Made by a program: the position numbers and the translations under genes
In this document: positions 23,594 to 34,689 of the stretch, piece after piece
Layout of the letters: the number at the start of each line of letters is the position of its first letter
How positions within the stretch are numbered: the stretch's first letter is position 1
The notes under the pieces: model-generated
Databases searched by the model: none
Told to the model about the DNA's origin: nothing
What the model saw: the letters and a program-made list of their open reading frames with translations, nothing else
NCBI GenBank assembly: GCA_030052745.1
Contig: JANBVO010000035.1
Span: forward strand, 1-64,000
Direction of reading: 5' to 3'
DNA from: Pleurostoma richardsiae
Lineage: Eukaryota > Ascomycota > Sordariomycetes > Calosphaeriales > Pleurostomataceae
DNA length: 64,000 bases

Positions 23594-25899
23594 GGTGACT
23601 AGTAACCAAGCGAAGGGACAAAAGGTCGGATAAGAGAGCAATGAACGTCCTGTCAAAGGAGTGGAACGGTTGTAGATATTATACAGAGAACGTAAGTTGT
23701 AGAAACGAACCGCGGCCGCTGGGGCGCCTGGAAGAGAACAGTAAGGAGAGAAGAAGAGAAGGTCTTGACGAGCTCACCACGATCCGCAACCAGAGATCAT
23801 ACTGAGCAGCATAAGAAGATCATGATGTGCGCCTGGGGGAGGCGACAGCTCATGACTATATACGACGTCCACGATCTCTGTCGATGATGCCGTTTCGTTA
23901 CCGGCTGTTCTGCTTCCCGCGCGACCCCTTGAACCTCTGTACTTGGCCGGAGACGTGCGCTTGGGGAGCCGCAAGTGAGACTCGGCTTGCTGTTCATGGC
24001 TGTTAACGGCCGTCTCCTCCTTCTCCTGGTGTCACATAATGCGGTGCACCCTGGCCTAACAGCCACCATAATCCACAGCAGTACCCCTTCGCTTCGAAGT
24101 CGCCAGGGGTTCTATAGCGAGGACACGGGAGGGTATATGACAGTTGCCGGATCGGGCCACGACCAGCCCCTCCACATCCCATCTACCGTCCTATCTGCGA
24201 TAAGGTCAAGAGTCTGAATTCCTGCGACGAAATCGTCCGAAAGACCAGGGCATCAGGGCGGCATCGGGGCACGGACGTCTACCGACGGACTGGCCAATAG
24301 CGTCTTATGCCTGTGCTTGACACCCCTGCCCACTTGGAGACACGCACCGTTTGATCTCGGGTTTTGACGAGACTTCACCGTGCGACACCCGGGCTTGGCA
24401 TATCCTCGCATGGCACGAACCAGACGAGCTTCGAAGTCCGGGCGCGAGTGTTGATGCGCTGGTAAGATCCATGGATCGCCTCGCTTCCCAGAGCCATCGC
24501 GAGGATCGCGGGCACGGCATTGACCACGAGGGACGCAGGTCGATCCGTCGTCTACGACGTGGGTAGTTTACGCAGCTTCTAGACCACCTACCGAAGAGAC
24601 GGGAGAAGGAGGCAAGAATATGGCAAAACTAGGTGTCGTGTGTCCACTTGGAACGACCCGTCCGACCTCCTCCAGCTCCGTGCTGGCGCCAAACACTGAC
24701 ACCCGCCATCCCAGCGCAGGAAAGACGACGCTGAAACACTCCAGATAGAGTTATAGGCAAGCTTGTATTTGGCGGCTTGGAGACGTGCAGGGCTACGGAG
24801 CTTGAATAGCAGCGGTGGGAGCCGCCGCCTCCACCTCTGGAAACACAGGAGAAACGAGGCGGTGCTGTCGGGTCGGGCGGGCGATTTGCGCGATCTGAGC
24901 TGGAGTTGCTGGATTGGGGACGCATGTAGGCAGACTGCCTTCAGTTGACAGTCTATTCTTAGTTGAGAGCAAGCATCTTGACAAATTCCATGTTCTTGAA
25001 GCCAAAGTCTCGTCCGAGGAGGCCTGAACAAGCAAGCACAATGGATGATAGCATGCTGCCAGGAACACTTATCGGTGGGATGGCTAGCACTGCTACCCAT
25101 TGTACTTGGAGTCGAGAATCATAATTCTCTGGCGCTCCTCCAAAGGGGTGATTATCTACGCCCAGTTCATTCCTTTTCACTGCAGGTGGTCCGGTTCCTC
25201 AGCAGTAGAATACTGGTACCGAGTAGATCACGCACGGTGCGTTAGAAAGGACAGGCAACTCCAAGCGCGTATACGTAGATCTTGCTCTACGAAGGACCCT
25301 CGCGAAAGAACTGTCCCTCCAATTCCGATTCATCCGGCAATATACGGCGTGAGTTTTGGCTTCCAGGTAGACTTTGCTCTAGGATCTCCTCCCCTTGAAT
25401 ACTTAGATGTCCTGTCCGCCGTGGCTTAGTTCTGCACAATGGGATGTTTTGTTCAACCTCCCAAAAGAATAGAGGGAAATACCGGTTAGGGTTGGGTGAT
25501 TCGTGATACACTCGTTTTTGCAGAGGGCGAGTATCCTACGAGACAGTGCAACCTCGACGTGGACTTCACGCTCGGCATCAAACTCACTGTCGTTGGCGTC
25601 TCAAGCGTGTTCATTATGGGCACAATCCTCAGGTTTCTGAACGAGGGACAGCGGCTGCTATGTCCTATAGTACACTGAGGTATTCCTAGGGTGCCCGTTA
25701 CTTGACCTCCAGAGCGGGTAACTTGACGGAGCGGGATAGTCCACTGGCTCCGGCCGCACCTCATCTTTCAGCAGATGAACCCGAGGTGGGTAACGCAGCC
25801 AGGATCTCGTCGCTACACAGGAAGCTCCATGTCGGACCGTCTCCACCCATGAACGGAAGCGTGCATATCCAAGGCACGTCGTCATTGCCCAGAGAGCCA
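23594..25899. other. Intergenic region, unassigned
   Basis: 2.3 kb without a recognised gene. Several frames of 60-170 codons exist on both strands, but none has splice structure or family motifs. The plus-strand 60-codon frame at 25496..25678 has a somewhat membrane-protein-like composition and could be a fragment of a decayed gene, but I cannot support that. Confidence 0.45.
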
Positions 25900-26256
25900 T
25901 CACGCATCATCGGCATCCTCAACCACACCATACTCGCCATTCCGGTACTCTCCGGGCCTCAAGAAGCCGTCTTCCAACTCAAGGTCTTCTTCGTCGTCTC
26001 TTGAGAGCGGCTTCTGGAGGGATCGCCTGAACAGTACTCTGGCGAGTTCGTGATGCACTTCCTCGTACGAGTCGCTGGGGCCTTTAGCCTCCACCAGCAG
26101 CGCAGGCTCAAAGTCGTCTGGTTGATCATCCTCATCGACCCGTGGGCTCTCCTGAGTCGGCTCGTCATTTACGCCGTCAACGGCTTGGGACAGGCCCCTC
26201 CCCGACGATCCGTCCGAGTCCGAAACCCTCGAGGAGCGGAAGATCGGGATATTCCT
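25900..26256 (-). other. In-frame 118-codon open tail after the phosphatase stop codon
   Basis: Directly after the TAG stop of the myotubularin gene (26257..26259) the same reading frame stays open for 118 codons to a stop at 25900..25902. The translation is protein-like and acidic: it contains VSDSDGSSGRG, DEDDQPDDFEPALL, SDSYEEVHHELARVLFRR, SRDDEEDLELEDGF and a terminal GVVEDADDA. It most likely is a true C-terminal extension reached by splicing out a 3n-long intron that ends at the acceptor ttctag, or by stop readthrough. A typical donor was not found, so the mechanism is open. Confidence 0.6.
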
Positions 26257-28701
26257 CTAGAACATCTCCTTCATTTCCTCTTCGCCGCTGCCGCCCGCTG
26301 TGACGCCGCTGGCAGTGGCGTTCCCTCTCCCGAGGCCGCTGAGAACGCTCTTGTTGATGCCCAGGACCGCAATTCCGTCTCGGAGCGACGCGAGTCTGCC
26401 GGAGTGCTCCCCCGCTGAGGCATGATTGACCTGCTCAGGCGTTAATGCCGAGTGTGCGGACTCCACTTGGGCGAGGACTGAGTGGTCCGACCCTAGCCCT
26501 GGAGGTTGTGGGCTGGATGGAGGTTGAGGCGTCCCTGTCTGGCTCGGTGCGGCACTACCTGTCGGGAAGGGACTGGCACCTCCTGTGGAAAACTGCGCAA
26601 TCCGTTCTGCTGCGGATGCCGCAGCCTTCAGCGGCCCGTTCATTTCATCGTCTGTCCTGTTGAAAAGCTGGTGCCACCAGCGGATGTCGTGTAGCTTGGG
26701 AAAGATGAGCCGCTCCTGGCCCTTAACGTGATCATCGATGGCGGGGTCGTAAGCCGGGTTGGTGAACTCTGCTTTCCGAGACAAGAAGTAACCCCATACT
26801 GACGCTGTCCGCTCGCTAGCCCTGGCGTCCTTTCGTTGCTTCTCGTTATTATATAGGAACGTGCCATATTGGCATGAGTACACATGGTACAGTAGGCGAC
26901 GTAAGAACCGCTCGTTGAACTCGAAACGGTTCGGGTGTTGTCGGAGGAGCTGATATGTTGCGTCGAGGAACTGATGGAATACAGGGCTGATTTCGTTGGG
27001 GCGAGTAGCCTGCCCCTCAGAGAGTGGTGCCGTCCGCGAGCTCTCCTCTGCTGAGGCTAGATTCTCGAGGTCCGAGTCTTCTCGATCCTTGTCGGAGCTC
27101 AAGCCCTGCCGGAAAAAGCGCTTGGCATTGGCCATGGCATTCTCTATGGCGTCACCTCCGGCGCGTCCATCGTTGTCATTCGGTTCGATTCGTCCGCCAG
27201 CGAGCGCGTCATTCTGAATAGTGAACCACTTCTCGTGACCTAGGAACCCAGATCGCTGCTGAAACATATGCCCAAAAGATAGCCAATCCTTCTCCACCAG
27301 CACAGCGAAACCATCAATTGTGCGGTAGTACGGTTCGAGCATAAGTTGTGACAATGCGCTCAGCTGGCTCGTCCGATCCCAGCCATCGGAGCAATGAATA
27401 AGCACGTGGGAATGCTGGATGCCGACCTGCCTCGCTATAATAGCTGAGCCATCAAGGATGCCCTTGATATGTTTGAGCCAGCCACTCTTCTCGAGAAGCT
27501 CATGATTTGGGGGGAACGGGGACACATCGGCATCCTTGATAGCTTCGATGACTTTATTCAGAGAGTTCCTCATGACGTGGATATTGTCGATGTTCAGAAA
27601 TGCCTTCTTTGCAAACTTGTAGTTGTCCATATTCTCCGAGCCCTTGCCTACTACCTGCATGGCATACGAGTTGACGGCGGGACGAGCATCGACGATGAGA
27701 TTGTGCCGCTGGGCGCCGTATATCAGCCGCTTGCCAGTCTTCTCGTCGTACATAGCGTTTGAACCAGCTATGAACTCATCCTCCAGCCTCTCGGTCTCGG
27801 AAAGATCAACGTCAATATTTGGGTCCGGGAGGTCCACCTGACTGGTCGGCGGACTGGAGTCGGTGGACGTCGGCGATGCTACGTCGCCAGTAGCCGAGAA
27901 GCATGCAGCAACCAGTCTCTCATCCTGGATGCTGCGGTTATTTCTAAGGCCAGTCATGGGCTGGGAGCTCCGTGTAATGGAGCAGTTGTTCACAGGGTGC
28001 AGATATGTTAGGGTGGGTATGCGACACCGTGTCCGGTAGTTGCCGGCATACCGGATCGTGTTGTCGGAGATGTTGGACGGGACAGCCAACAGCGCCGGAT
28101 ATGTCGGAGAGAAGCTGTAGTCCTTGTTGATACTTGAGATCCTCCAGCCTCGGTCTGCAGACTTCTCACTGATGCCCTGTCGGCGGAACTCGGCCTTCGC
28201 ATCGTAGAACTCCCAACCATTGATGGTCCGTTCCTGTCTGGGTGGAGCATAGGTGAAGGCATACAGCTTCTCTATGCTTCCTAAACGGCAAGTTCTCGCT
28301 CGGATGAACTCGAATGCCTCTCTGGCGGATTTCTCATCGACAAAGTTGAAGGCGACAAAGACGAAATCGCGCCCCCGCAGTCGGATTACGGGAGGTATCC
28401 CACTTGTCGCAAGGGTTGGGCGGTATGCGCCATAAGCTATCATGGGGTATGTGATCCATGACTCTCGTGGTCGAGGAGGGGCAGATGGACTGGAGGCATT
28501 TCCGTGCTCATGTGAATTTCGTGGCAGCGGCGGCGCAGAGAATATTATGTGGTAGTCGGTGAGCTTTAAGGTGCCTGGCGTTGCGACACCTCCGGAAATG
28601 GCGTGGACGTTTTCGATCGTCTTGATGTGGGTTTCCTTGTCAGCTTGCCTATGATGATGGCTGTTGGTAGTATATACCTGTTTGACACCTGGCTTCTCCA
28701 T
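26257..28701 (-). CDS. YMR1: Myotubularin-type phosphoinositide 3-phosphatase
   Basis: Removes the 3-phosphate from PI3P (and PI(3,5)P2), controlling endosome and vacuole identity. The active-site loop HCSDGWDRTSQ matches the myotubularin CX5R signature exactly (Cys about residue 418). Before it come a GRAM/PH-like N-terminal domain (GTLKLTDYHIIF) and the LIVDARPAVNSYAM region; after it come the conserved WLSFGHMFQQRSG and FNERFLRRLLYHVYSCQYGTFLYN. The frame is open from ATG 28701, but residues 9-27 look intronic (gtatat...atcaag, 28677..28621, 57 bp with a branch point), so the model is 28701..28678 plus 28620..26257, 795 aa. The C-terminal 120 residues are disordered. The stop is in frame with a further 118-codon tail, described separately. 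RPS3 is divergent upstream. Confidence 0.92.
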   Translation of the reverse strand: MEKPGVKQVYTTNSHHHRQADKETHIKTIENVHAISGGVATPGTLKLTDYHIIFSAPPLPRNSHEHGNASSPSAPPRPRESWITYPMIAYGAYRPTLATSGIPPVIRLRGRDFVFVAFNFVDEKSAREAFEFIRARTCRLGSIEKLYAFTYAPPRQERTINGWEFYDAKAEFRRQGISEKSADRGWRISSINKDYSFSPTYPALLAVPSNISDNTIRYAGNYRTRCRIPTLTYLHPVNNCSITRSSQPMTGLRNNRSIQDERLVAACFSATGDVASPTSTDSSPPTSQVDLPDPNIDVDLSETERLEDEFIAGSNAMYDEKTGKRLIYGAQRHNLIVDARPAVNSYAMQVVGKGSENMDNYKFAKKAFLNIDNIHVMRNSLNKVIEAIKDADVSPFPPNHELLEKSGWLKHIKGILDGSAIIARQVGIQHSHVLIHCSDGWDRTSQLSALSQLMLEPYYRTIDGFAVLVEKDWLSFGHMFQQRSGFLGHEKWFTIQNDALAGGRIEPNDNDGRAGGDAIENAMANAKRFFRQGLSSDKDREDSDLENLASAEESSRTAPLSEGQATRPNEISPVFHQFLDATYQLLRQHPNRFEFNERFLRRLLYHVYSCQYGTFLYNNEKQRKDARASERTASVWGYFLSRKAEFTNPAYDPAIDDHVKGQERLIFPKLHDIRWWHQLFNRTDDEMNGPLKAAASAAERIAQFSTGGASPFPTGSAAPSQTGTPQPPSSPQPPGLGSDHSVLAQVESAHSALTPEQVNHASAGEHSGRLASLRDGIAVLGINKSVLSGLGRGNATASGVTAGGSGEEEMKEMF

Positions 28702-29437
28702 CCTGGGAGCCTGGACGTAAGGGGCTCGCAGACGTGCTGTTTATAGATGGTTGGTGTGCAGTCGTCACCTGCGAGTTCGCGCCGGAATCGTAGCACGGCG
28801 ACTTGAAGATCAAGGAGGGGCACGTCAGCCAACTATTAATGGGCGCCGCCAACTTCAAGTTCAAACACCCAAGATCCTTCGCTCTGAAGCCATGAACGAT
28901 ACTCTTTCATGAACCTGCTTTGAATGGATACACAACGGAGCTTTCAAACAACGAAGGGTAGAGTAGCTGAGGTCGGTTTGTGGTCATTCACTCTCTTGGG
29001 GCATGCGGACGGCGTTGCTGAGCTGCAGGAGTCGGCTTGGTGGGGCCTGAGCTCACACGGGCAGTCGGGCGGCGGAAGATGCAGTACCTGAGTACCAAAG
29101 TACTCCGTACCTGTGTACCGTCATCCCCAGTGATGTCAGATTCGGGTATTCATTGGCTGGCGGTCCGTCAGGGTACATGCGTAAGGTACCGTGGCGGTAC
29201 GTACCGGCAACTGTGGCTGGTGCGTCCCATTAACCACAAAGTTCCAGCCCGGTGCACAGACCAGTCTATTAGCGACCTAGGGTTTTCCCCCACCACTTGG
29301 AAAACCTCCAAATCTGCAAATTGCTGGCAGCCAAAAAATCCGACGACGACAGCTCGGAGAGAAACGACCATCCACGTTTGACTCGCAGTCTATTCCACCA
29401 CATTCCCGGAATAACCTCATCAAACAATCGAGTCAAG
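28702..29437. other. Divergent promoter region, YMR1 / RPS3
   Basis: 736 bp between divergent start codons. It contains GGTACC/GTACCTGAG-type repeats near 29085..29200 and an AT-rich segment (29285..29345) preceding the RPS3 leader. No gene is recognised. Confidence 0.55.
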
Positions 29438-30428
29438 ATGGCCGTCCCCGGTACTCAGATGTGAGTAAAACTTCAAAACCCACCTCCTTGGATCAATGGC
29501 ACTTTTGGCGGGGAGGATTGAGGCATCACATTCGAGGAGGGGCTGCTACACAACAAGAAGTGGAAGTTTCAAAGCACTCAAGAGGAGGAAATTCGCAAGA
29601 TACTGGGCATTTACTGCTGGGAATTTATGAGGGAGAATGAGCGGCTGACAATGTGTTTCTCACCACAGTTCCAAGCGGAGAAAGTTCGTCGCCGACGGTG
29701 TCTTCTATGCCGAGCTGAACGAGTTCTTCCAGCGCGAGCTGGCCGAGGAGGGCTACTCCGGCGTCGAGGTCCGCGTCACGCCCACCGTCACCGACATCAT
29801 CATCCGCGCGACGCACACCCAGGAGGTCCTGGGCGAGCAGGGCCGCCGCATCCGCGAGCTCACCAGCCTGATCCAGAAGCGCTTCAAGTTCCCCGAGAAC
29901 AGCGTCTCGCTGTACGCCGCCAAGGTCCAGAACCGCGGTCTGTCCGCCGTCGCCCAGTGCGAGTCCCTGCGCTACAAGCTCCTCAACGGCCTGGCCGTCC
30001 GCCGCGCCTGCTACGGTGTCCTCCGCTTCATCATGGAGTCCGGCGCTAAGGGCTGCGAGGTCGTCGTCTCCGGCAAGCTGCGCGCCGCCCGCGCTAAGTC
30101 CATGAAGTTCACCGACGGCTTCATGATCCACTCCGGCCAGCCCGCCCGCGACTTCATCGACTCCGCCACCCGCCACGTCCTGCTGCGCCAGGGTGTCCTG
30201 GGCATCAAGGTCAAGATTATGCGCGGCTCCGACCCCGAGGGCAAGGCCGGCCCCCAGAAGTCTCTCCCTGACGCCGTCACCATCATCGAGCCTAAGGAGG
30301 AGCAGCCCGTCCTGCAGCCCATCTCTCAGGACTACGGTGCCAAGGCCGCCCAGGCTCAGGCCCAGGCCGAGGCGCAGCGGGCGCAGGAGGAGCAGGAGGG
30401 TGCTGAGGAGCCGGCTGCCGAGCAGTAG
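29438..30428 (+). CDS. RPS3: 40S ribosomal protein S3 (uS3)
   Basis: Small-subunit protein at the mRNA entry tunnel. Exons 29438..29460 and 29669..30428 (208-bp GT-AG intron after seven codons) give 260 aa, starting [21 protein letters not shown]. The KH domain (about 20-90, [17 protein letters not shown] then [12 protein letters not shown]) and the C-terminal S3 domain ([20 protein letters not shown]) are intact. The tail is Gln/Ala/Glu-rich and longer than in yeast. Codon use is strongly biased to C-ending codons, as expected for a highly expressed gene. Confidence 0.97.
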
Positions 30429-31447
30429 GGTGGTTCGGAGGCGGTCCCCTCTGAGCCCGAGCTTGTCGGCTCTGTCGCTTTTGATCCGCCCGCCCCTCCG
30501 TTCGCTGGCACCGATGCAGGTGGTCAGTACGCCGAGGCCGCGTGAAGAAACGATCACACAGGCATCCGGAGACCTTCAGCAGGGCTCATGGGCGGGATGG
30601 TGGAGAGAGGTTGAGGATGGTCTTCGTCCCGGCGGTCAATCAGGCGTCTTTTGATGATCATTACTTGCATCAGTCCGGTCAGGGAAAGGGATGCTGCTGC
30701 TTTTTTATGGGGCTGTACCTAAAGTTTTCATAGGAAGCTATGAACAAGAGAGCAAAGGCACATGAACCAAATGTCTCGGCATGGAATGGGAAAAGTATTT
30801 CCAGAAAGTAAAACTCGTCCTCACTGTCAATCTTCAAAGGTGAAGCGTGCCATTATCTGAAGACCAGCTCTTTGTTCTTGGCGATCTATGGGGTATGAAA
30901 GGGAAAATGCTGCTGCTGAAGATGCCAACCGCCCTATTACCCGGCCACACATCCACTTACCCACACACACTATGCACCGTACAAGCCTGGGAGACGAGCG
31001 CGCGATAAGAAAAAGGAAAAACATAAGTATAAGGTATGTACGGTATTGGTTTAACCCCCATCCAGCCGCCCAGAACGCCAGATGCCCAGCCCCTTTCCGT
31101 TTCATACATGGCCTCCTCGCGTCGCGAGGGAAGTCCTTTCTCCATTCCCAATCATGATGAACAGCCATTTCCCCCCATTCATAGATCCAGGGGAGGCGGA
31201 GAGAGAGCAGACACTGCTGCTCCCGTCTTCGGCCCCATGTCGTCCCCCTTCTTCCCTCCGCGGAGGGCTTCTCCATGCATGCGAATGCGAAATGTACAGA
31301 TGCCCACTGCCACGAGAACGGGCAGGGTGGGAAACAAGGTGGATTTGGCGATAAAGATGGCAATCTAGCCGCCGCCTTGCGACTGATGACAGTCGGGACA
31401 AGGCACCCTTCACGCCGTCTATACGCCCTCGCTCCTCATTAGCGATT
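30429..31447. other. Convergent intergenic region
   Basis: 1.0 kb between the stop codons of RPS3 and the NIPA transporter gene. No gene is seen. Overlapping frames at 30827..31413 are mutually inconsistent and domain-free. Confidence 0.6.
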
Positions 31448-33146
31448 CTATCGCTCCCCAGACTTGGGAGCCTGCATCTCTACCGAGTCGCTGCTGCTGA
31501 AGTCCTTGCCGTGACCACCGTTCGCCGAGCCATTCTGAGCCCTGCCATTCAGTGGGATATCCTCATCGCTATCCTCCGTCAGGTCCGTGAGGCCGAAGCC
31601 CGCAGCCTCCTCCTCGTCATATGCCCTAATTAGGCCCTCCCTGTCGCCCCGGTGGCTGCCGACGCTGCTGAGCCGGCGGTGGCCGAGGCTGCGCCGTGCC
31701 TCGATGCTCATACGGGTCTGCACGCTCGATATCATATCGGTGCCGACGGCGTCTGAGCCGTGGCGGCCGGCCATCTTCGTGCCGTTGGGGTCGGACCGTG
31801 ACAAGTTGAGAAGGTAGACGCCGGTGAAGGTAACAAGGAAGCCACAGAGCAGGGAGAGCGTGTTGACGGTGTCCGTGGTGTTGAAGCCGCCGAAAAGGAT
31901 GAAGGATGCGCAGAGGGTTGCAGTCGTGAAGGTGACGTAGTAGAGAGGATTGACTCTGCAGCGACTGTGGTCAGCAACAACGGGAACAGAAAGAAGTATA
32001 AGGTGGCGAGGGCCTTACATGTTGGTCGGGAACTGGCTCAAGGCCTTGTTGAAGTAGTTCATCTGCGTCAGGATGCACACTGCAGTGATGATCATGAAGA
32101 CGTAGGTCGAGGGGTGGGAGAATTGGTTGTTGCCCTCGAATGTCAGCTTTAGGGCAATGCCGAAGGCCTTGACGGACATGACAGAGACCGAGCCGACGAG
32201 AGAGCAGATGCTGAGGTAGATGAGGGGGTTCTTCTTGCCGTAGACCGGGGCGACCTTATATATCATCACAACCGAGAATATGCAGACGGATATAGCGTAT
32301 AACAGGAAGCCTGTTGCGACAGTCAGCCAACTGGGACTAGAGCAACATCATGAACCATTACTCACCAGGCTGAAGAGCGTATTCCAGGATCTTGTCGATG
32401 GTCTTGATATCCTCATCAGGCGGCGCATGAAGGACGATGATGACGGCTCCAATGAGGCAGATGGCGCTGCCCAGCTTCCCCAGCGTTCCCAGCTCTTCCT
32501 TGAGGAAGTACGATCCGAGCACGGCTCCTATTAAGACGGACAAGGCGCCCAGTGGCGTTACCAAGATAGCTGGCGCGAAGGCATATGCTGCGAAGTTGCA
32601 GATCTCTCCGACGACCACTAGATTCCGCAGTCAGCAGCTTTCCATATCGCGATGTCTGTCTGACCGTCAAGGACGCGGTCTTCTTACAAGTGCCGATTCC
32701 CGCCCACCACATAGGGCTCATCATGTACACGAAGCCATCTCCTTCAAATCCATGTCGCTCTTCTGCTTGCATCAAACCCTGCAACGGACATCCATTAGTC
32801 TCGATATTCACTGAAGGATCCAATCTCGAAGACTGCATGTCGGGTCGAGGGGCGCAGGGAGGGGAGGTGCGGTACCTTCTTTGTGATAACGAAACTGGTG
32901 CCTGTCCAGATGGTCAGTCACGGAACACAGACTTGAGCTGTTAGAGAGGTTAGAGAAGTAAGTGCCTACCGATGGCTAAACTTGATGTCATGGCCAAAGC
33001 CAGACCGATGTACCTGCCATGAGGACCGTGTCAGCGCAAGAATGCCCCTCCACGAGTAGCATCGCCGAATAGTCGCAGTGCAATCGCAGCTGGGAACGGG
33101 CGGAGGGTGAAAAGGTTGGCAGATCGTACTTCTCCTCCAGCATCAT
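31448..33146 (-). CDS. NIPA-type magnesium transporter (DUF803/Mg_trans_NIPA)
   Basis: Multi-pass membrane protein of the NIPA family, which transports Mg2+ in animals. Seven exons: 33146..33130, 33013..32970, 32901..32876, 32778..32688, 32617..32366, 32310..32019, 31955..31448, giving 409 aa; all introns are GT-AG with matching phase. The family core is clear: YIGLALAMTSSLAIGTSFV, MWWAGIGTLVVGEICNFAAY, APAILVTPLGALSVLIGAVL, GKKNPLIYLSICSLVGSVSV and NPLYYVTFTTATLCASFILF, giving about nine membrane helices. The last 130 residues are a cytosolic tail with acidic and Ser-rich stretches (LTEDSDEDIPL). The first exon is only 17 nt. Alternative: a general membrane protein of the DMT superfamily. 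Family call is secure; substrate is inferred. Confidence 0.93.
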
Positions 33147-34689
33147 TTGGAAACGAGCGCGATTGCAGCGATGGGCCGCAGGGTTGTGGTTTTCGTGGGT
33201 TTATCGTCGGCGTCAAGCGTCGAGCGTCGAGCGTCGGAACCGCCGCGGCAACACGTGGAGGGAGGGAGGGAGGGAGCGGCAGCTCGCGCCTGGCGAGATA
33301 CGTCGGAGAGGAATCAGCGGCGGTCTGGGAACAATCGGACCATTCAGCCTTCCGAGGGTTTATTGTGGCTCTGCTTCGTGGTCGTCGAGAAAGATGCACG
33401 CTGGCGGCGAGTCGAGATGGAGTGTGCGCAGTGCGTTGATGCCACCCCGGAAGTCGAGTAGGGAAAAACAGAAGGCAGTTGTTTCGTGCGTTTGGGGGAC
33501 CGGAGACACTATTTCGCAAACTGCGCAAGGTACCCAGTACGGATCACAGTACCGTAGCAAGGCAAGACAGGGATGGCCCAGTGAGCAGACAGGGGAACGG
33601 AGGGAGCCGTGGTCTTGTTTCAGGGAAACCCGCTACGGGAATAATCATCGAGGAACGCGCGAAAAGTTACAAGAATAGTTACGAGTATTTGCGGTAAAGA
33701 GGGATGCTTCCGCCCTTTCTTCCAACTCTATCCGCATCGTGTTACACGGGTATTTCTCGTATCCTCCTCCCTTTATTATTGATTTATACATACAGTAGGT
33801 AAATAACTCGAGCGGTGCAGCAGCACCAGGCAATCTTGAGGTAAAGCTCAACACAACAAGCACGTCAGGAGATTCTTCCCAATTGCATACCAGGCGCATT
33901 CGTTACACCAATGTCACGCGTCAAAGTGTTCCTCTCGCACCGCCTCAGCGTCCCAAGAGTCCAAGGCTGGCGGTGTTGGAAGCGTCGAAACGGCGCGGCA
34001 GCGCGGCATTCCATTAAGCAGAAAGACGATTCGCGCACATCCCTCTAACTTATTGCTCGAGTAATGAGATGGACAATGGAAATACGGTACCTCGACAAGC
34101 GGGTAGGCGAACCGCGTCAGCTCAACTCCACCAGAACACCAGAGACCAGCAAGCTCTGCAGTTTTCTGGGCGCTAGACTCGTCTCTTCATCTCCTTTGAA
34201 GTCGCCGTATGACGAGTAAACGGCCATCTGGCCACTCCACGCCCTCGGCGGGATCTGCCATTCTAAATCAGGATCACGAGCGTGGCTGTGCCCGCTGCCC
34301 AGTCCTCGGGTTCGGGGTCTAGCTACCGCACCGATTACTGTGCAGCAATCGCCTGCCACCACTCTACTCGACATGCACCCACTTTGTCGGGCGGGTTTGC
34401 CGCCCCTGAGATCTTGCAGAAATCCTTCCTCAGAATCCTTGCTGCACAGAACAAGGGGTCATCCCACCAAACGCCCCTGGTACCTGGTCAGCCAGGGCTA
34501 TCACGGAAAATATGGGGTAGTTCTCCCCTCTCCCATCCCTGTCATCATCACTCACCAGCCAACACACGTTGACACGTTTACTGCGTACGGAATACACCCA
34601 GCTAAGCCAATTTGTACGGCGCAAATTCACATTTTCATCCTCTGCCTCCCTTACTGCCGCCGGAGCTTCCGGGAGTCCAGTAGAGCATC
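33147..34689. other. Intergenic region
   Basis: 1.5 kb with the presumed promoter of the NIPA gene at its left end. Open frames in 33107..33700 are shadows of one GC-rich stretch and show no family signature. Nothing else is recognised. Confidence 0.55.

Noticed and set aside
25496-25678. 60-codon plus-strand frame as a transporter fragment
   Set aside because: Too short, no recognisable motif, no flanking exons.
29625-30557. 310-codon minus-strand frame opposite RPS3
   Set aside because: Antisense shadow of a strongly codon-biased gene; Leu/Gly/Ala-rich with no domain.
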